Source of the DNA: Nevskia sp.
GTDB lineage: Bacteria > Pseudomonadota > Gammaproteobacteria > Nevskiales > Nevskiaceae
DNA: 39,257 bases
Direction of reading: 5' to 3'
NCBI RefSeq assembly: GCF_021732705.1
Contig: NZ_JAKFUM010000018.1
Coordinates: forward strand, 1 to 39,257
Part shown: positions 32,509 through 39,257 of the stretch, piece by piece
Layout: every line of letters starts with the position of its first letter
Numbering within the stretch: position 1 is the first letter of the stretch
The notes under the pieces: model-generated
What the model saw: only the letters and a program-made list of their open reading frames with translations
The model's database searches: none
What the model was told of the DNA's origin: nothing
Made by a program: the position numbers and the translations under genes

Positions 32509-32901
32509 ATGTCAGACAAGATCACGCACCGCGGCGGCTGTCACTGCGGTGCCGTTCGATTCGAGGTGCAAGCCAACGCCCGCGTGCTGGTGCAGCGCTG
32601 CAACTGTTCGATGTGTGCCCCGAGCGGCTACCTGCATCTGATCGTGCCCGGCGCCGACTTCCGCTTGCTGCAAGGCGAAGACGCGCTGACCACCTACACG
32701 TTCAACACTGGCGTCGCCAAGCACCGCTTCTGCAAGATCTGCGGCATCAAGTCGTTCTACATCCCGCGTTCGAATCCCGACGGCTACTCGGTCAACGTCA
32801 ACTGCCTAGACGCCGGGACCCTCGAACACGTCGACGTCGAACCGTTCGACGGCCAGAACTGGGAACGCCACGGTGCCAGCCTCGCGTACCTGAGCCAGTG
32901 A
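32509..32901 (+). CDS. GFA-family (CENP-V/GFA) zinc protein
   Basis: 130 residues. The GFA zinc-binding cysteines are in place: GGCHCGAVRFEV (about 9-20), CNCSMC (31-36) and FCKICG (74-79). The family includes glutathione-dependent formaldehyde-activating enzyme, but most members, including this stand-alone copy without a formaldehyde dehydrogenase neighbour, have unknown substrate. Cytoplasmic, no signal. It is monocistronic as far as can be seen. Confidence 0.9.
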   Translation: MSDKITHRGGCHCGAVRFEVQANARVLVQRCNCSMCAPSGYLHLIVPGADFRLLQGEDALTTYTFNTGVAKHRFCKICGIKSFYIPRSNPDGYSVNVNCLDAGTLEHVDVEPFDGQNWERHGASLAYLSQ

Positions 32902-33096
32902 GCGGCGCGATGTCGTTGGCGGCAGCTGCATTGCCGACGCGGACCGGAACACCACGGCGGCGATAGGCCAAGAGCTCAGTGTCGGCTCAAGGCCACCGAC
33001 AACGCGCGCCGCGTGCTCGGCAGTGCGACCGCTGCATCGATCGGATCGCAACGTCATCGCGCAAACACGGGAAACCGGCGCGTTTCGATAGCGGCA

Positions 33097-33882
33097 TCAG
33101 GGCGCAACGCCTGACGCCATCAACCGTCTGCGCTTGACCAGAAACACGACGGCGCCGACCGGCAGCGAAACGGCAAGCGTCCATGGCCCGTACAAAGGCG
33201 CGAACGCACTGACACTGAACAACTGCGCGAAGAACGGCAGAAGGTCCACTTGAGCCGTCGACCAATTCACGGACAACTTCCCGAATCCGATCAGGATGAA
33301 CAGAATCCAGGGCCACTTTCGCCCCTTCAACCGCGTGCGAATGCAGAGAACCAGCGCATACAGCGTCGCTGCCACGGCGGCAATGGCAAAGGCGAGGATC
33401 GAATACTGCGCCGGACGCTTGCCACCGAGCTGAAAGCGGTTCTGCTCTTCGAGCGCGGCGCTTTGCGGTGCAACATTGAAGCCGACCAGTGTGCTGGCAC
33501 CGTTCTGCGTTTTGATGGCCACGCTGACGAGCAGCCATTGATCCGGGAACTCGTACTCAAACGTCGTGTTCACGGTGCTGCCAGCGGGACCGTGCACGCT
33601 TTGAGCGCCGACAAGCTTGATCGAACTCGGATCAACCGCCGGAACCAACGAGGCCATTTTCTCCAAAGTCCCGCGCAAGGACAGCGTCTTGAGACTGGGG
33701 TCTGTCGACGACTCGATCTCTTCGAACTTGTGGTCGCGAAGCAGCTCGACATAGTGCTGAGCGGCCGCCTGCTGTTCAGGGGACGACAACTTCTCGAGCA
33801 GGGCTGTCTGGCTGCAGCCCGATAGGACGACAAGCGCGATCAGTACGATCAATACACGCACTACACGTACCCCGTCAGCCAC
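33097..33882 (-). CDS. Lipoprotein-signal membrane protein, unknown
   Basis: 261 residues. The N-terminus is a lipoprotein signal ending VLSGC (Cys23). A soluble domain (about 24-165) of the kind seen in DUF3887/DUF4019-like small periplasmic proteins follows: helices with QHYVELLRDHKFEEIESS then strands with TTFEYEFPDQWLLVSVAI. The C-terminal third holds three transmembrane helices (about 172-192, 202-216, 228-252). The frame seems intact. No function is known; it lies 64 bases downstream of another small membrane protein on the same strand. Confidence 0.75.
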   Translation of the reverse strand: MADGVRVVRVLIVLIALVVLSGCSQTALLEKLSSPEQQAAAQHYVELLRDHKFEEIESSTDPSLKTLSLRGTLEKMASLVPAVDPSSIKLVGAQSVHGPAGSTVNTTFEYEFPDQWLLVSVAIKTQNGASTLVGFNVAPQSAALEEQNRFQLGGKRPAQYSILAFAIAAVAATLYALVLCIRTRLKGRKWPWILFILIGFGKLSVNWSTAQVDLLPFFAQLFSVSAFAPLYGPWTLAVSLPVGAVVFLVKRRRLMASGVAP

Positions 33883-33946
33883 AAACCTCGGCGCGATGAC
33901 TGCCTATGAATGGTGCCCCGTTCCAAAACACTGACAGCCAATCGAC

Positions 33947-34366
33947 TCAAGCCAGCCAGCCGCGGGCGACGCCCTTGCGGCCAAGAAGGACGAGACCGAT
34001 CCCGAAGGCCAGCACGATGCCTTGCATGCCTGCCGCTCCGGGGCCCGCCAAGCTTGCACCGTCAATCAACACGAAAAGTCCAAAATCCTGAACCAGTATG
34101 CCGAGCAGCGATACGACGAAGACCGGGAGTGCCCACTTCCTGAGCAGCAGCAGGCCGATGGCGCCGAGAACCCCGCCAAAAACCGCGATCGCCGTGGCGG
34201 CCACCGCCCACGCAGGACGCGCCGAGTACAGCGCCTGCTCAGCCTCTGACAGCTTGGCAACGTCTTCGGGCGACAGGCTCAGATCAAAAAAGAACGCGAT
34301 GCAGCCCAGCACATTCCAAAGTAGCGCCACGACCGCGACGGGCTTCAGCCATCTTGGTGCAGTCAT
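33947..34366 (-). CDS. Small four-helix membrane protein, unknown
   Basis: 139 residues with four predicted transmembrane helices (about 8-27, 53-74, 79-99, 112-130). The opening PRWLKPVAVVALLWNVLGC and the stretch LSEAEQALYSARPAWAVAATA are typical of a widespread small family often annotated loosely as 'sugar transporter' although no activity has been shown. The ATG at 34366 is preceded by a purine-rich GAGAGAACTCA stretch. Probably co-transcribed with the downstream lipoprotein. Confidence 0.8.
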   Translation of the reverse strand: MTAPRWLKPVAVVALLWNVLGCIAFFFDLSLSPEDVAKLSEAEQALYSARPAWAVAATAIAVFGGVLGAIGLLLLRKWALPVFVVSLLGILVQDFGLFVLIDGASLAGPGAAGMQGIVLAFGIGLVLLGRKGVARGWLA

Positions 34367-34625
34367 TGAGTTCTCTCCACAAACGGGTCAACGGACATGC
34401 GAGCCTGATCAACTGCAGATACAGGCAAAACACACCTTGGGCGACGGCAAGACGAAAACCCTGGAAGCCGGCGATCGTCGGACACGACGCAGTATTGGCT
34501 GCAACCGCAAAAAAGCAACAGGTCGACTCAGTGATTTCACAAGGGGTGGGACCCGCGTCATCCCAAGACTGCACACCGCTCCACGCGCGTGCTCGACCGA
34601 ATCGGGCGGCAATAGCACGCCTCGA
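34367..34625. other. Spacer between core genome and mobile junction
   Basis: About 260 bases with intermediate GC and no credible gene. It ends abruptly at the left end of the IS3 element. It does not contain the continuation of the orfA fragment found on the other side of the element, so this junction was formed by a deletion or rearrangement. Confidence 0.5.
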
Positions 34626-36285
34626 GTGTTGCCGCCGACTGAAAGTTGACCATCTGGGGATGCGGACGATTTCTTGGACTATCTGAAGGGGATAGTTCAT
34701 GTATTCGTACGAGGATCGGCTTCGCGCTGTTCAGCTGTACATCAAGCTGGGGAAGCGAGTCGGCGTGACGATTCGGCAACTCGGTTACCCGACGAAGAAC
34801 GCGCTGAAGGGCTGGTATCAGGCCTACGCGCGTGACGCGGCGATGCCTGCCGGATATGCGCGTCAGCCGAGGTACACGCAGGCGCGGCGAGATCTCGCGG
34901 TCGAGCACTATCGAACTCATGGTCGCTGCCTCGCGGTGACGATTCGTGAACTGGGCTATCCCTCAAGAACGCTGCTGGCGGCTTGGGCTCAAGGACAGGA
35001 GCCCTCGGCCCGCGTGCGGGTCGTCGGACGATCTTCGGAAGCGTCCGCGGCAACGAAGCAATCCGCGGTTATCGCTCTGTGTCTGCGGCAGGCAAGCGCG
35101 CGATTAGTGGCCATGGATGTAGGCGTATCGCGGCCGACGCTGTACAAGTGGAAGCATCAGCTACTCGGTCACGACACGTCCGCCTCCATGCCACGTCGCC
35201 AGCATTCACCGCCAAACCCCGAACGAGATGAGCTGGAGCAGCAAGTCGAGGCGCTTCGTCGAAACATCCGACACCTGCAGCTTGAGCAGGACCTGCTGAA
35301 GAAGGCGAACGAACTGTTAAAAAAAGCTCTGGGCATCGACCAGCGGCTCCTGACGAACCGGGAGAAGACGGAGCTGGTTGATGCCCTGAGGTCGACCTAC
35401 ACGCTGAATGAGCTACTCCCCGCCGTTGGCCTGCCGCGCAGTTCGTTCTTCTACCACCTGGCCGGGCTCGACACGTCCGACAAATATGGCGAAGTCCGCG
35501 GCACTATGGTCGACATATTCGATCGTAACTACCGGTGCTACGGCTACCGTCGGATACACGCCTCGCTGACCAACCGATCAATGAAGATCTCGGAAAAGGT
35601 CGTTCGGCGCCTGATGAAGCAGGAGTCGCTGGTCGCCATCGGCCGGAAGCGCCGGCGATACGGCTCTTACATGGGCGAGATCAGCCCGGCACCCGACAAC
35701 CTCCTGAATCGAGATTTCAGCGCCCAATCCCCAAACGAGAAGTGGCTGACCGACATCACGGAGTTCCAGATCCCGGCCGGCAAGGTGTATCTCTCCCCGA
35801 TGATCGACTGCTACGACGGGATGATCGTCAGCTGGTCGATCGGCAATCGTCCCGACGCCGAACTGGTCAACACGATGCTGGATGCCGCCATCGAGACCGT
35901 TGCCGCCAACACCGAACGGCCGGTCGTTCATTCCGACCGTGGTGGCCACTATCGCTGGCCTGGCTGGCTGGCCAGAATCACCGATGCAAGCCTCATTCGG
36001 TCCATGTCTCGAAAAGCCTGCTCACCAGATAACGCGGCATGCGAAGGCTTCTTCGGTCGACTGAAGAACGAACTGTTCTACCCGCGTGACTGGCTGTCCA
36101 CGACTATCGAGGAATTCGTCGCCGCGCTGGACCGCTACATCCGCTGGTACAACGACGGCCGGATCAAGATGTCGCTTGGCTACCGCAGTCCGATGCAGTA
36201 CCGAAAGAGCTTGGCAATCGCAGCATAACCCGTCCAAGTTTTTGTCCGCATCCCCGGCTGGTCAACTTTCGGTCGGCAGCAACAC
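34626..36285 (+). mobile_element. IS3-family insertion sequence (complete)
   Basis: About 1660 bases with long imperfect terminal inverted repeats. The left end starts GTGTTGCCGCCGACTGAAAG; the right end, read inward, starts GTGTTGCTGCCGACCGAAAG. The two remain alike over roughly 50 bases, through GTTGACC, GGGGATGCGGAC and CTTGGAC. The exact first base is uncertain by a few positions. Flanks (CTCGA left, CTTGA right) show no convincing target duplication. The element is inserted after codon 17 of another IS3-type orfA on its right side. Confidence 0.85.
34699..36228 (+). CDS. IS3-family transposase, single-frame OrfAB
   Basis: 509 residues, intact. The N-terminal part has repeated helix-turn-helix segments (YTIRQLGYP-like patterns at about 24-35 and 80-91, plus a third near 125-152), followed by a leucine-zipper-like helix (about 175-210). 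The rve integrase domain has the DDE triad in WLTDITEF, VHSDRGGHYRW and ACEGFFGRLKNE. Most IS3 elements encode OrfA and OrfB in two frames joined by frameshifting; here they are fused in one frame. An A7 run at 35319-35325 lies exactly where OrfA normally ends. The ATG is preceded by GAAGGGG. Confidence 0.93.
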   Translation: MYSYEDRLRAVQLYIKLGKRVGVTIRQLGYPTKNALKGWYQAYARDAAMPAGYARQPRYTQARRDLAVEHYRTHGRCLAVTIRELGYPSRTLLAAWAQGQEPSARVRVVGRSSEASAATKQSAVIALCLRQASARLVAMDVGVSRPTLYKWKHQLLGHDTSASMPRRQHSPPNPERDELEQQVEALRRNIRHLQLEQDLLKKANELLKKALGIDQRLLTNREKTELVDALRSTYTLNELLPAVGLPRSSFFYHLAGLDTSDKYGEVRGTMVDIFDRNYRCYGYRRIHASLTNRSMKISEKVVRRLMKQESLVAIGRKRRRYGSYMGEISPAPDNLLNRDFSAQSPNEKWLTDITEFQIPAGKVYLSPMIDCYDGMIVSWSIGNRPDAELVNTMLDAAIETVAANTERPVVHSDRGGHYRWPGWLARITDASLIRSMSRKACSPDNAACEGFFGRLKNELFYPRDWLSTTIEEFVAALDRYIRWYNDGRIKMSLGYRSPMQYRKSLAIAA

Positions 36286-36336
36286 CTTGAATTCCTTACT
36301 GTATCGATACGTTGTTCTTGGACCTGGTGATGCCAT
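36286..36336 (-). pseudogene. IS3-type orfA, first 17 codons only
   Basis: Codons from ATG (36336-36334) to AAG (ends 36286) encode the conserved N-terminus MASPGPRTTYRYSKEFK; the frame is then cut by the intact IS3 element. The remaining gene is absent from the window, so it cannot work. Confidence 0.65.
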
Positions 36337-36378
36337 CTGTAGACTCCTGAAGGATTAGTTCAGGGCGTCCACTAAACC
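36286..36378 (-). mobile_element. Remnant left end of a second IS3-type element
   Basis: On the minus strand the order is GTTTAGTGGACGCCCTGAAC (an IS end-like string), AGGAG ribosome site, then ATG at 36336 and 17 codons reading MASPGPRTTYRYSKEFK. From memory this is the start of a common IS3-type OrfA. The rest is missing: the complete IS3 element begins at the next base and no continuation exists beyond it. The outer boundary near 36378 is approximate. Confidence 0.65.
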
Positions 36379-36416
36379 GTGGGAACCGTCGGCTCGGCTT
36401 GAACGAATTGCTAGGC
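36379..36416 (-). other. Integron attC site, truncated (attC1)
   Basis: Read on the minus strand, GCCTAGC (a one-base variant of the RYYYAAC simple site) is followed by AATTCGTTCAAGCCGA, the well-known 5' half (R''-L'') of many attC sites. The second half is missing because the IS3 remnant starts there. It follows the stop of the 99-residue cassette gene by 24 bases, in the correct orientation. Confidence 0.65.
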
Positions 36417-36440
36417 CACACCGGCGACATCGTGAGAGCA

Positions 36441-36740
36441 CTAGTCTCGCGGGCTGAGAGCAACACTGACGGCTTTCAACTTGACGGCGACCGCCAAGCG
36501 ATGGGATTCCGGTACGCGACTCAAGCCCATCCGGTTTTCCTCGATGTAGCAGAGGTGGCGAGCGATGAACTCTGCAGACTCTCCACGAGACAGATAACGA
36601 TAGATCTCGCCAATATAAGAGTCATATTCGTCTTGTGGCCATTCAGGATCATCCATTACGTCGATAGGATCCCAGTCATAAATTAGAACCTGCCGGATTG
36701 CCTCAGCGATGTCATCAGCTTTCTGGTTGCGGTAAGACAT
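36441..36740 (-). CDS. Integron cassette protein, unknown (99 aa)
   Basis: 99 residues from the ATG at 36740; a longer frame exists but would run through the attC site at 36749-36812. The protein is acidic and cytosolic: IRQVLIYDWDPIDVMDDPE, then DEYDSYIGEIYRYLSRG, then IARHLCYIEENRMGL. This 'WDPIGV..DEYD.Y...IY..L' pattern belongs to a very common small family of unknown role, seen often in cassettes and near immunity-type genes. It is flanked by attC2 upstream and attC1 downstream, so it occupies one gene cassette. No clear ribosome site precedes it; translation may depend on the upstream cassette transcript. Confidence 0.75.
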   Translation of the reverse strand: MSYRNQKADDIAEAIRQVLIYDWDPIDVMDDPEWPQDEYDSYIGEIYRYLSRGESAEFIARHLCYIEENRMGLSRVPESHRLAVAVKLKAVSVALSPRD

Positions 36741-36748
36741 GCTGTATG

Positions 36749-36812
36749 GGCTAATGCTTAAGTTAAGCAGCGTGTCGCTATATGCCACGTCGGCTTGAAC
36801 GCCTGGTTGGGC
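36749..36812 (-). other. Integron attC site (attC2)
   Basis: Sixty-four bases. On the minus strand it starts GCCCAAC (36812-36806, a perfect RYYYAAC). It continues with CAGGCGTTCAAGCCGACGTGGC, a short loop, CACGCTGCTTAACTTAAGC, and ends ATTAGCC (36755-36749), a variant of GTTRRRY with the first base changed. It lies four bases after the stop of the 169-residue cassette gene. It is very similar to attC3. Confidence 0.8.
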
Positions 36813-36816
36813 CGAG

Positions 36817-37326
36817 TTAAGGGCGCGATGCTTGCCATGTAGCTGCGACGACGTCATTCAGTTGAATGCCACTCTCCACAGCTTGCATCTGCGCGCTTGT
36901 GAGGGAAGTAGGCACGCCTTTAACTATGACCTTCGTCTCCGCGATTCTCGTTAACGCGGCGACTTCACAATGCGCAGCCTGTTTTCTCCACGTTTGAACC
37001 AAGTAAACAGGCTCTGATTGGCCGCGCACCCATAGACGGACTATGAATGCGTCTGTCCTGACTCCTTGTTCGTTGACATATCCGTCATGGACAAGAGCTT
37101 TTGCCGTAATGCTTGAGTCACTTTTGCTCATAGCGTCGAGGCCGGCTTTTACTGCTGCTTCCTGTGTTTTCGCTTGAAACAAATAAATGGCTCTTTGGCC
37201 GTCTTCTTTTTCGACAAAAGCCATAGGCACTAGCGTTCCCTCACAAGGAGCGCCCGTCAGCACTGACAACGATTTTGCCAATAGAAATCCGGCCAGCGTA
37301 AATCCTGATGTCAACGGGTCAGCCAT
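36817..37326 (-). CDS. Integron cassette protein, unknown (169 aa)
   Basis: 169 residues from the ATG at 37326, preceded by GCGAGGAGC, a ribosome site placed directly after the GTTAGGC cassette boundary; a longer frame would cross that boundary. A hydrophobic N-terminal segment (SGFTLAGFLLAKSLSVLTG, about 7-25) may be a membrane anchor. The rest is soluble with YLFQAKTQEAAVKAGLDAM, FIVRLWVRGQSEPVYLVQTW and a C-terminal helix SAQMQAVESGIQLNDVV. I recognise no family. It is bounded by attC3 upstream (split by an IS) and attC2 downstream, so it is a complete cassette. Expression may now be affected by the IS1182-type insertion just upstream. Confidence 0.75.
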   Translation of the reverse strand: MADPLTSGFTLAGFLLAKSLSVLTGAPCEGTLVPMAFVEKEDGQRAIYLFQAKTQEAAVKAGLDAMSKSDSSITAKALVHDGYVNEQGVRTDAFIVRLWVRGQSEPVYLVQTWRKQAAHCEVAALTRIAETKVIVKGVPTSLTSAQMQAVESGIQLNDVVAATWQASRP

Positions 37327-37341
37327 ACGTAATAGCTCCTC

Positions 37342-37348
37342 GCCTAAC
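37342..37348 (-). other. Integron attC3, R' half (GTTAGGC)
   Basis: GTTAGGC on the minus strand, a perfect GTTRRRY simple site, immediately upstream of the 169-residue cassette gene. It is separated from the rest of its attC (39131-39190) by the IS1182-type element; the bases GTT are duplicated on both sides. Confidence 0.75.
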
Positions 37349-39130
37349 GAGCCTGTAGAAAAACGTCGGAATCGCACACGCCCCTATCCATTTCTGACTC
37401 TGGAGCGCAAACCGAGCGAGTCAGCATGCAGATTTCACGCTGGTGAAGGATTGGCATCACGGCGACCGAGCTTCCCTGTGGTGGCGCAGTCGGACGATAG
37501 CGCGATCCGGGCGGTCCTCCAAGCCTGATTCACGGCGCTTTGCCCGTCAGCTTCTGCACGTTGTGAACCAGTGCAAACAACTTCCACTGGGCATCGACCT
37601 TTCTTCGGGTTCTGAGCGTGAATCGTCGCAGGCCGTGGACGTGCAGATTGCCGAATACCGGTTCGACGATGCCCAGCCGGCGGCTGTAGGTCAGCCGGCC
37701 TTCACGGCTGTCGATCCGATCTTTCATGGCTGTGGTCTGCGGGTGGCTGTCTTTGGCCTTGCTGCCGTCGAAGAACGTTACCTGCCGGTAGGCGCTGATC
37801 CCTGGCTTGCGAATGCACTGAGTGCGCAGCGGGCAGCTGCCGCAGATCGCCTGACTGCCTTCGAAGCTCATGCCGCGTCGGCCCTTGATGATGGCCTTGG
37901 CACTGCTGAGCTTCAGGACCTTGCCAGCCGGGCAACGGCAGGTCTTCGCGTCTGCATCGACTGTGAAGTCTTTCGGCTGAAACCACTGCGAGCGTCGCTC
38001 GCCTGGTTGGCGCTGCTGGTCCGCCGGCTTGTGTCGATAGCTTTCCGCAAAGCGTGGGTCGCGTGATCGGAAGCCCGTGTCGGCCACCAGCGCATCGACC
38101 TTTGCAGCTGCCAGTTGATTCAGTGTGGCTTCCGAGTGATAGCCCGAGTCGGTCAGGACGGTGGCGGTCTTCAGGGGGTCCTTTCGACCGATGGCCTTGA
38201 AGTCCTGCCGTAAGTCTTTCAGCACCTCCGGCAGCAGCGCGTTCTCCTGTCCGGTGCCATAGGCGCTGGCCTGCACCACCACTTGGGATTTCGCATCGAC
38301 GGCCGCCACGCCGGTGTAGCCCTGCACCACCCCGTGGCTGGTCCTCATCGTCGCGGAGTCGTTGTCGGTGATGTTCGATTTCAGTGGCTCGCCGCGACGA
38401 TTGGTCTTCTCGTTTGAGATGGCCAGCCATTCCCGAATCTTGCGGCTGTTGCGGCTCAGCGTTTCGATCTGCTGCTGCTCGCGCTGGGTCAGGGCATCAA
38501 CGTTCTGGCCGGCATCCTGACGGCGGTGCGTATCGAGCATGTGGGCAATGGCCCGCTCCATCTCCTCGGCCTTCCGGCCAAGATCGGCGCGGGTGCCGCT
38601 CCACGTCCGGGAAGCATTCGAGGGTAGCTTGCAGCCGTCCACTGCGAACAGCTCCTTGCCGATGAGTCCCTGCTCGTCGCAGACCAGCAAGACATCGCGA
38701 AAGACCGAGGTGATCTCAGCCGGCAGCTTCGAAACAAACCCGGCGATGGTCGTGAAGTGCGGTGCCGAATCCCCGGACAGCGCCATGAACACCACGTTCT
38801 CGCGGCAGGCCCGAGCGATGCCGCGAGAAGAAGTGATGCCCCGCGCGTAGCCCAGCAGCACGACCTTCAACAACACGCCAGGGTGGTACGCCAACGCGCC
38901 TGATTCGTCGTTGCAGTAACGAGCGTCAAATACTGTCAGATCAATCTCGTGATCGACCAGCCAGTTCAACGCGTACTCGAAGGTGCCGGGCAGAATCTGC
39001 TCCGAGAACTTCACCGGCAGCAGTTTCGAGAGATGCAGATCAACAGGCTTGTAGCGCGCCATGGAAACCTCCGGGAAGTCTCCATTCAGCAGCGTGATTC
39101 ATGCCATTTCTTGGGTTTTTCTACAGCCTC
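37349..39130 (-). mobile_element. IS1182-family insertion sequence (complete)
   Basis: 1782 bases with 16-base terminal inverted repeats differing at one position: GAGCCTGTAGAAAAAC at 37349-37364 and the complement of GAGGCTGTAGAAAAAC at 39115-39130. It is flanked by a 3-base direct repeat AAC (37346-37348 and 39131-39133). It carries one transposase gene on the minus strand and splits an integron attC site at its GTT crossover triplet. Confidence 0.85.
37530..39062 (-). CDS. IS1182-family transposase
   Basis: 510 residues, intact. N-terminal DUF772 region (about 15-95, with YHPGVLLKVVLLGYARGITSS). The DDE domain has FAVDGCKLPSNAS (first Asp about 142), VLTDSGYHSE (second Asp about 303), and the C-terminal YSRRLGIVEPVFGNLH with the Y-x-x-R-x-x-x-x-E pattern. 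A Cys-rich insertion (CRCPAGK, CGSCPLRTQC) precedes the last acidic residue, as usual in IS1182. The ATG is preceded by GGAGG five bases away. The frame fills most of the element. Confidence 0.93.
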   Translation of the reverse strand: MARYKPVDLHLSKLLPVKFSEQILPGTFEYALNWLVDHEIDLTVFDARYCNDESGALAYHPGVLLKVVLLGYARGITSSRGIARACRENVVFMALSGDSAPHFTTIAGFVSKLPAEITSVFRDVLLVCDEQGLIGKELFAVDGCKLPSNASRTWSGTRADLGRKAEEMERAIAHMLDTHRRQDAGQNVDALTQREQQQIETLSRNSRKIREWLAISNEKTNRRGEPLKSNITDNDSATMRTSHGVVQGYTGVAAVDAKSQVVVQASAYGTGQENALLPEVLKDLRQDFKAIGRKDPLKTATVLTDSGYHSEATLNQLAAAKVDALVADTGFRSRDPRFAESYRHKPADQQRQPGERRSQWFQPKDFTVDADAKTCRCPAGKVLKLSSAKAIIKGRRGMSFEGSQAICGSCPLRTQCIRKPGISAYRQVTFFDGSKAKDSHPQTTAMKDRIDSREGRLTYSRRLGIVEPVFGNLHVHGLRRFTLRTRRKVDAQWKLFALVHNVQKLTGKAP

Positions 39131-39190
39131 AACGCCTAAGCTAAGCGGCGTGGCGCTTTATGCCACGTCCGCTTGAGCGCCTGGTTAGCC
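39131..39190 (-). other. Integron attC3, main part
   Basis: On the minus strand: GGCTAAC (39190-39184), CAGGCGCTCAAGCGGACGTG, the loop region CATAAAGC, CACGCCGCTTAGCTTAGGC, then GTT (39133-39131) where the IS begins. AAGCGG-A-CGTGGC pairs with GCCACG-CCGCTT with one unpaired A, the extrahelical base that orients integrase on the folded bottom strand. Joined across the IS, the site would end in GTTAGGC. Confidence 0.8.
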
Positions 39191-39200
39191 CTGACACCGT

Positions 39201-39257
39201 TCACTGAAAGAGCCTCTGCCACAAAGACTTTGTTTGTGACAAGTAAATCTCCGCAGG
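39201..39257 (-). CDS. Possible C-terminal end of a further cassette gene
   Basis: The minus-strand frame from the window edge encodes 18 residues (ending KSLWQRLFQ) and stops with TGA at 39203-39201, ten bases before attC3. A stop just ahead of attC is the normal cassette layout, so the array probably continues beyond the window. The protein cannot be identified from so few residues. Confidence 0.4.
   Translation of the reverse strand, partial: PAEIYLSQTKSLWQRLFQ

Overview
The window is bacterial DNA, mostly very GC-rich with strong G/C third-position bias. The gene order dapF - DUF484 - xerC is characteristic of Gammaproteobacteria. Together with NAD-type isocitrate dehydrogenase, a Tat-exported phospholipase C and several sterol-desaturase/AraC/RND genes, it suggests a high-GC gammaproteobacterium such as Nevskiales or Xanthomonadales. 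The order and genus cannot be settled from the window. Both ends are clearly less GC-rich and carry mobile or defence genes, so the core is flanked by acquired DNA.

Region 1 (1-2200) holds the last codons of an IS630-type transposase, then a two-gene unit with a 4-base overlap: a DUF262 protein and a MAE_28990/MAE_18760-type HEPN nuclease. This is a candidate anti-phage module.

Region 2 (2250-17500) is the most interesting part. A tightly coupled operon encodes an MbnP-like lipoprotein, an MbnH-like di-heme enzyme, a His-rich membrane-anchored protein and an HME-type RND pump. It is followed by a large secreted protein with the hallmarks of the SBP56/methanethiol oxidase family (940 aa, much longer than usual). 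Then come a periplasmic parvulin foldase, an ankyrin lipoprotein and two tandem His-rich RND adaptors. A convergent TonB-dependent receptor closes the block. I read this as a periplasmic copper locus in which the di-heme enzyme, foldase and pump could serve the SBP56-like protein and MbnP; this is inference.

Region 3 (17600-23200) is a drug-efflux set: TolC and TetR on the minus strand, divergent EmrA/EmrB-type genes on the plus strand with a perfect inverted repeat between them, then an acyl-CoA thioesterase. Region 4 (23200-28000) has phosphocholine-type phospholipase C preceded by 11-bp direct repeats like a Pho box, a small unknown gene, and a divergent AraC regulator/sterol desaturase pair. 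Region 5 (28400-34400) is housekeeping: isocitrate dehydrogenase, xerC, DUF484, dapF, a GFA-family protein and two membrane proteins.

Region 6 (34600-39257) is a mobile junction. An intact single-frame IS3 element sits inside the start of a second IS3-type orfA, which itself interrupts an integron attC site. Beyond it is a minus-strand gene-cassette array with two further attC sites. One of these is split exactly at its GTT crossover triplet by a complete IS1182-family element. No integron integrase is visible.
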